A stretch of 64,000 nt of DNA, taken from positions 275,001 to 339,000 of the forward strand of contig CAUYUJ010015293.1 in NCBI GenBank assembly GCA_963575745.1, given 5' to 3'. Positions 59,051-64,000 of the stretch are shown here, in pieces. Under the pieces are notes generated by a model, which had not been told where the DNA came from, made no database searches, and saw only the letters and a list, made by a program, of their open reading frames with translations. The position numbers and the translations under genes were made by a program. This DNA is from Prorocentrum cordatum. Taxonomy: Eukaryota > Sar > Dinophyceae > Prorocentrales > Prorocentraceae. Positions within the stretch are counted from its first letter, which is position 1, and each line of letters opens with the position of its first letter.

Positions 59051-60536
59051 CCCCCGTACAGGGCAGTTTTTGATACATGGGATGTTACAAAAAAGGATTT
59101 CTAATACATGATAAATATATGAATGAATGTATACATGAACTCATCGTTGTTTTTAATACTAAATCCCTGCATTCGTAATACATGATCCGCACGCGGAGCA
59201 TGTATTAAAAAATCCTGTATTCAAAACTGCACTGTAGGCGCAGAACTGTCAGAAGCCATCGCCTCGTCGCGACGAGGCAAACGGGGGGGAGAAGGGAGGC
59301 CGGGCAGGCGGCATCGCCGAGGGTGCGGCGCGGCCCCGCGTCCCTGCGGCCCCAGACGTCTTCCGCGCCGGCCGCCGAGGACAGCTCTGACCCCCCAGAG
59401 AGGTCCTCCGATGTGGCGTTTCCATCCGCGGCTCGAAGAACAGTTTGCGTCCAGGAACACTGTCTCGAGTGTCCTGGGGCCCGATGGCGGGTCCCAGGGG
59501 CCAAAATCGAGGAATATTGCCGCGACTGCAAACAAACATATCGTCGGAGATCTGGGGCCACTGGTTCAACCGCGGGGGTTTCAAAGGGGATCAGGGGGCT
59601 CAGAAGCGGATGCTAAGGGGGTTCTCTGCGGCCCAGCCAAGCATAAAAGTGGGAAACGTGTGCCCAAAGTAGTCGAGGGTGATAACATGACTCCGCTTGG
59701 TGGGTCCCGCCCGCTTAGACCAGATCTGCCCTCCCCTGGACCACTCAGACCACTTGCAATCCCTAGGCTCGGTCAGATCTACGGTCGGGAACGTTTGCCC
59801 AGCGTGTCGCGGCGGCGGCCTCGGCGACACGCTATCTCCTGCGAGCGGATAGAGCGTCGCTCCGCTCAGCGGGACGGGAAGCTCGGAAAAGCTCGGCACG
59901 TGGACGCCTCAGGAACGCGACGTGGGTAGCGTGCTGCACCGAGGCGCGGTGGGCCAGAGCCGCACGCGGTCCAAAAGATCCCGACCGTATCCTTCCAGCA
60001 ACCCCAGCAGCCCTCTCAGCGTGGCCCTGCTTCGGGAGTCAGCCGCGACTGCAGACAAACAGATGGCGGGCTGGACGCCGTGAATCTGGACATCTTGACA
60101 TCTTGCCGCCTTGGGGGGCGCACGTTTTCCGTCCGCCGCCTCCCGCCGGCCTCCCGCCGGCTGTGCCGCCTCCGTGCCACTTCCGCCGCCTTCCGCCGAG
60201 GAAGAGATGACAACCCCTCCGATCCTCGCAGGCGAGGCCCTCTCTGGAACATGCCCCATCTCGTCGGAGAGCCGAAACGCCCCGTCTCGCCCGCTCTGCC
60301 CGTGGCCCCCTGGATCGGGAGCCGGCCTCTGGGGCGAGTGAGCGGTGGCGGGCCTCCTCGGAAGGCGGCGGGGGCTCCTTCGAGGCCCTCCCGCGAGAAG
60401 CTTCCTGAGCCTTCTCTCGAGACGGGGGCGGCTTCTCAGAAGGCCAGGGGGCCTCTGAGGAGCCCCGCCGCCCGCTGAGAAGGCCTGCCCGCTCTCGCGT
60501 CTCCCCGGCTCCTCGCCGCCGAACATCGTCGGAGAC
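59051..60536. other. No supported gene
   Basis: AT-rich ATACATGA repeats at 59075-59185. CCGCGACTGCAnACAAACA occurs at 59520 and 60045, and 59930-59990 matches 35185-35255, so the open minus frames here lie in dispersed repeats. F1-like debris at 60355-60480. Confidence 0.45.
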
Positions 60537-60697
60537 TCGGACCCCCGACGTCATGACTTTTCCCGGCGTCGACCCCCAGAGGTCTGGACCCCTCCCCCGG
60601 GACGGGTTCTTCGTCCTGAGCCGCTCTTGCACGGTACCGAGGCCCGGCAGAGGGGCCCCCAGAGGCCGAACCTGTGGAGAAACCTCCCGTCGTGATC
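60537..60697 (+). repeat. F2 MITE-like element
   Basis: CGGACCCCCGACGTCATGAC, GACCCCCAGAGGTCTGGACC, GTACCGAGGCCCGGC, CTCCCGTCGTGATCC. Its right end runs into a CCT tract. Confidence 0.65.
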
Positions 60698-60752
60698 CTC
60701 CTCCTCCTCCTCCTCCTCCTCCTCCTCCTCCTCCTCCTCCTCCTCCTCCTCC
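60697..60752. repeat. (CCT)n microsatellite
   Basis: About 55 bp, pure. Confidence 0.95.
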
Positions 60753-61074
60753 CTACCTCTGGTAGTGGTGGTGGAAAGCAGGCCAAATCGTGGTTCGCGA
60801 CATCGGCCTGGCTCTGCACATGGCGCCGCCGCCGCCCCAGCCCTCGTCGCCACCGGCCGCTGCGTTCCGCGGGCCGGTCGGCGCCATATTACATCCAAGA
60901 GAGGGAGAGGCTCGGGCGTCGCCGGGGAGGTGCCCCCTGGCCCCAGCGGGACGCGGGAGGAAGTGCTGGCAACCGGGATATAGGTCTTGAGCACTCCCCC
61001 TTCCAATGCTGGGCGAATACTCTTTTCCATAGAATGGGACGCATAGAGACATACTAATACTATATGTCCTCCTT
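60753..61074. other. Weak start-exon-like frame only
   Basis: On the minus strand an ATG at about 60883 opens MAPTGPRNAAAGGDEGWGGG with GC third positions; it could be the missing first HPR exon, but splice sites are unclear. Confidence 0.25.
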
Positions 61075-61240
61075 GGAGGCGCGCGTCCGACTCGAACATA
61101 TAGTATACCCACCTTGTAGTACATCGTTTCTCGAGCGGTGTGACCAGAAAGCGCCCGCCACGGCGCATATGCTATAAGATCCCTCGGTGCGCGCATCGCC
61201 CCTGGGGGGGGGGGGCACGACGCACACATAGTACTCGCGT
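61075..61240 (+). repeat. Dispersed repeat shared with 3570-3760
   Basis: GAACATAT, AGAAAGCGCCCGCCACGGCGC, ATAAGAT and CGCCCCTGGG in order. Confidence 0.5.
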
Positions 61241-61330
61241 GCTGGGGTGGCGCCGACAGGAGCTCCGCGCGCCAGGGAGGGGGCCCGGCGCGGATCCGAG
61301 AAGGCCGCGCGGAGCGCCCCGCGTGGCCCG
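61235..61330. repeat. F4 fold-back, partial
   Basis: GGTGGCGCCGACAGGAGCTCC..GGCGCGGATCCGAGAAGGCCGCGCGGAGCGCC. Confidence 0.45.
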
Positions 61331-61499
61331 AGCGACGTGGCCAGAGAGCGGCCCGCCACGGGAGCTTCTGCCACGGATTGTTCTGCGCGCGCGCCGCTCC
61401 CGCGGGGCCGACGCGCACACACACAGTGCGCTCAGAGTATCGGTGTATGTATATCTATACATCCAGACATAGCTGTATAGATGTGTAAATTTGTATACC

Positions 61500-61521
61500 C
61501 ATACATATATATATATATTAC

Positions 61522-61555
<34 letters not shown>

Positions 61556-61665
61556 CATATATGATTGTACACTGATATAGCTGTGTGGATGTGTGTAGAT
61601 GTAGACCTATACATACATATATATATATATATATATGTGTATATATATATATATATATTATCATA
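61500..61665. repeat. (TA)n microsatellites
   Basis: Two TA-rich runs separated by a 60-bp TGTGTAGATG spacer. Confidence 0.9.
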
Positions 61666-61944
61666 CGCACCTCTCCGAGGGAGTAGAGCTCAGAGGCGAT
61701 TAATGCGCACGCGTCCGCGATTTTTCTGGGCGTTTCGCTCGGGACATCCTCGAAATTCTGAAAATCGGTGGCACCCCTCACGCAGATCGCGACGTCAGGG
61801 TCCAAAAACACATGGGAAATTCAACATTTTAACATAAAACCTTCAAAAACACATTGTAATTTCAATAATTGTGACCCCGATTCTCAGTGAATAGCGGTTT
61901 CGCTTGAAAAATCCTTCCAAAATCGAGCCCCAGACCCCGCCTCG

Positions 61945-62170
61945 GAGCCTCCTGGGGGGCTTCCTGGAACCTCCTGGGGCCTCCTGGGCCTTCTGAACCT
62001 TCTGGCACCCCAGACCCCGCCTCGGAGCCTCCTGGGGGTGTCCTGAAACCTCCTGGGGCCTCCTGGGGCCTCCTGCGGCCTCCTGGAGCCTCTTGGGGCC
62101 TCCTGAAGCCTCCTGGGGTCTCCTGGGGCCTCCTGAGGCCGCCTGGGGCCTCCTGGGGCCTCCTGGGGCT
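61945..62170. repeat. CCTCCTGGGGCCTCCTGG tandem repeat
   Basis: Roughly 12-15 bp units; two longer blocks start CAGACCCCGCCTCGGAGCC at 61930 and 62010. Confidence 0.85.
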
Positions 62171-62229
62171 TCAGAACTACATGCACACAGAGACACAAAT
62201 CACGCCCAACACATCACACGCTAGACAAA

Positions 62230-62345
62230 CATAACACACACACACACAACACCTACAACACACAAAAAGCACGCACCACACGAAGCATACATCACAAACA
62301 CACACACACACACACGCACACACACACACACACACACACGCACAA
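62230..62345. repeat. (CA)n microsatellite
   Basis: ACACAC with GC and TC interruptions. Confidence 0.9.
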
Positions 62346-63404
62346 CACTCACAATCCTGGGGCCTCCTGGAGCCTCTTCTGGTATCCAAGTCGGGCCTCC
62401 TAAGGCTTCCTGGGGGCCCTGGTACACACATCGCAAGGTGTGGCAACCCCACTTGCGCTCGAGTGCGACTTCGATGTTGCAGTTCACTCCTGTTTCAAAC
62501 GCCCCTTCAGTTTTTTTGTATGAGCCTGGGCACACACGTGCCACTTGTATATAAAAACATGTACACTGAGATACGTATACTTGGCTCAAACAAAAGTTTC
62601 CTTGGAAACTCGCAACAGAAAATAGATGTGTGTGTACGCCCATCGGCGAGATGAGTTGTCGCGCGCGTGCGCTGAGCGCTGGCGCGCGCGAGATCCCAAG
62701 AAACCCTCATGGCTGCACAATGGTTCCAGGAGGGCCTGTGGCCAAAGGCGGTAACGTCCAGCCGACCCTTGGGTGACGCCACCCCAACACGATCCCGCCA
62801 TGGATTCTGGACCGTCGCAGGCCGACCCGAAAATGACCAAACAATGGTGCCACGAGTGACGCCGAGATGGCCCGATGGCAACAAAATGGATCCACGCGCG
62901 CCCAGGGTGGCCCCAGAATGGACACGCGACGGCTGCGCGACCCAAGCATGACCGAGATATGATCTCAAGATGACCTCAAGACGCCCCTGACGCACCAAGA
63001 ACGCTACAACTTCGGGGCCCAAGCTTACTTCGAGCCGATCCTAGCATGGCGGGATCCGTGAACGACCCGGGATATTTGTTTAAACCAATTTTGCTGGGGG
63101 GGGGATTTTAGCCTGGCTGAACTAAAATTCTAATACTAAAGGGAAATAAGTTTTGGCGGGATCCCGCCCGGCCCACGGCAGAAGACTACATTGCTAGGCT
63201 TCTACGGGGGGGAGGGGGGCTCGGACGGGCGTCATTCACTCCCGCCGGCTTCCGCGAGCGAGCGATGTGACGAAAATCCAAGGAACTTTCATTGGGCCGA
63301 TGTATATAATGTCTGTTTGGGTAGTGCCGGCCCAACCCTGAGAGCCGACGGCGTCAAAACAACATGTGGGCGACGATTAAAAACGGGTCTCACGCGAGGC
63401 GGCA
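62346..63404. other. No supported gene
   Basis: Mixed sequence without codon bias. CATGACCGAGATATGATCTCAAG-type motifs near 62945. Nothing further seen. Confidence 0.4.
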
Positions 63405-63600
63405 CAGCGACCTTACGCGGCGGCTTACGCGGCCCGCCCTCCCAGCGCGCCGCAATTGAAGCGTCGAGGGCGCTTACGCGTGACCTTAGGCGGGCAGCTC
63501 ACGCGCAAGTGTCGGCGCAGACGACCCCGTTTTTTTCTGCAACGCTCGTGCGCGTCACGAAAAATCGCAACGGTCGGAGGATCGCGCCTCATCGCCGATG
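63405..63600 (+). repeat. Dispersed repeat shared with 41160-41345
   Basis: See copy 1. This copy runs into CATCGGCGATG palindromes at 63585-63650. Confidence 0.65.
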
Positions 63601-63904
63601 TCTGGGCGATGCGTCGGTGATGAATCGGCGATGCATCGGCGATGCTAGAAGAAGAAGAAGAAGAAGACGGGAAAAGACTGCATAAACATCAACTTTCGCT
63701 GGTCCGCTCGGAGATGCGGCGCGATCCTCCGACCTGACTTGCTTGGACCCCGTTTGGGCAGGCCTGGGCAGAAGGCCCGGGTGGCCTACAGGCCAGGCCG
63801 AGGGGGCCCACGCTGAGGGCAGGCCACTCCAGGGGCCGAGGCGGGGATTTTCATTAATGACCACCGCCTGGGGGATCGATCCTCGCGGACCTCCACAGGC
63901 GGTG

Positions 63905-63985
63905 GACATGGATATATGGATATGTGTAGATATGGATATATATATATATATATATGTATATGTATATATACATATATACTTACTA
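63905..63985. repeat. (TA)n microsatellite
   Basis: TATATATA with GT and GG interruptions at the window edge. Confidence 0.9.
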
Positions 63986-64000
63986 GAACCATCGCGCGCG

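Noticed and set aside
60800-60883. Minus-strand ATG frame as first exon of the HPR gene
   Set aside because: GC-biased but short, both strands open, and no clear donor in phase.

Overview
The window reads as nuclear DNA of a dinoflagellate with a large, repeat-swollen genome. Three things support this. Three relics of the dinoflagellate spliced-leader (DinoSL) sequence sit just upstream of open reading frames. Exons have almost only G or C at third codon positions and splice with GC, GA and GT donors. A multi-exon gene encodes heptatricopeptide-type (HPR) repeats. A Prorocentrum-like genome would fit, but the species cannot be fixed from sequence alone. Nothing bacterial or organellar was seen.

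Layout. 1-20.4 kb is mostly non-coding: microsatellites, short fold-back (MITE-like) elements, a 3-kb array of palindromic repeats (14.8-17.9 kb) and a few weak candidate exons. 20.95-33.3 kb holds a decayed Helitron-type reading frame (DUF6570-like) split at 23058/32823 by a 9.76-kb insertion. That insertion has 49-bp terminal inverted repeats (TIRs), begins CCC and ends GGG, and is flanked by a 2-bp TG duplication. Removing it rejoins the Helitron frame. Inside are three plus-strand genes, A (380 codons, one intron), B (about 434 codons, one intron, one frameshift) and C (637 codons, two compensating frameshifts). Each has a DinoSL relic just 5' of its start, and near-perfect palindrome arrays lie between A and B and between B and C. 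I regard this as the most notable object in the window: an apparently mobile unit built of retroposed, SL-marked genes.

33.4-38.6 kb is repeats, one convincing plus-strand cysteine-containing exon (36003) and nested MITEs. From 57.1 down to 38.6 kb on the minus strand runs one HPR-repeat gene of at least ten short exons whose introns hold most of the satellites, GGA/CCT tracts and MITEs of the right half. 57.1-64 kb is repeats.

How the parts fit. The HPR protein is probably an organellar RNA-binding factor. The fold-back family called F2 shows two exact nested insertions with 2-bp target duplications and shares the CCC...GGG ends and 2-bp duplication of the 9.76-kb unit, so both may be moved by one kind of transposase. 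Family labels: F1 CTTCTTAGAAG fold-backs; F2 CCCAGACCCCCGACG elements; F3 CCTAACCTAGCTC fold-backs; F4 GGATCGGCGCTGG fold-backs; F5 GTGACCTTTGGTG fold-backs; F6 ACGGCAGGTT fold-backs; F7 intron-end sequence beside exons. Repeat edges are approximate unless a target duplication is stated.
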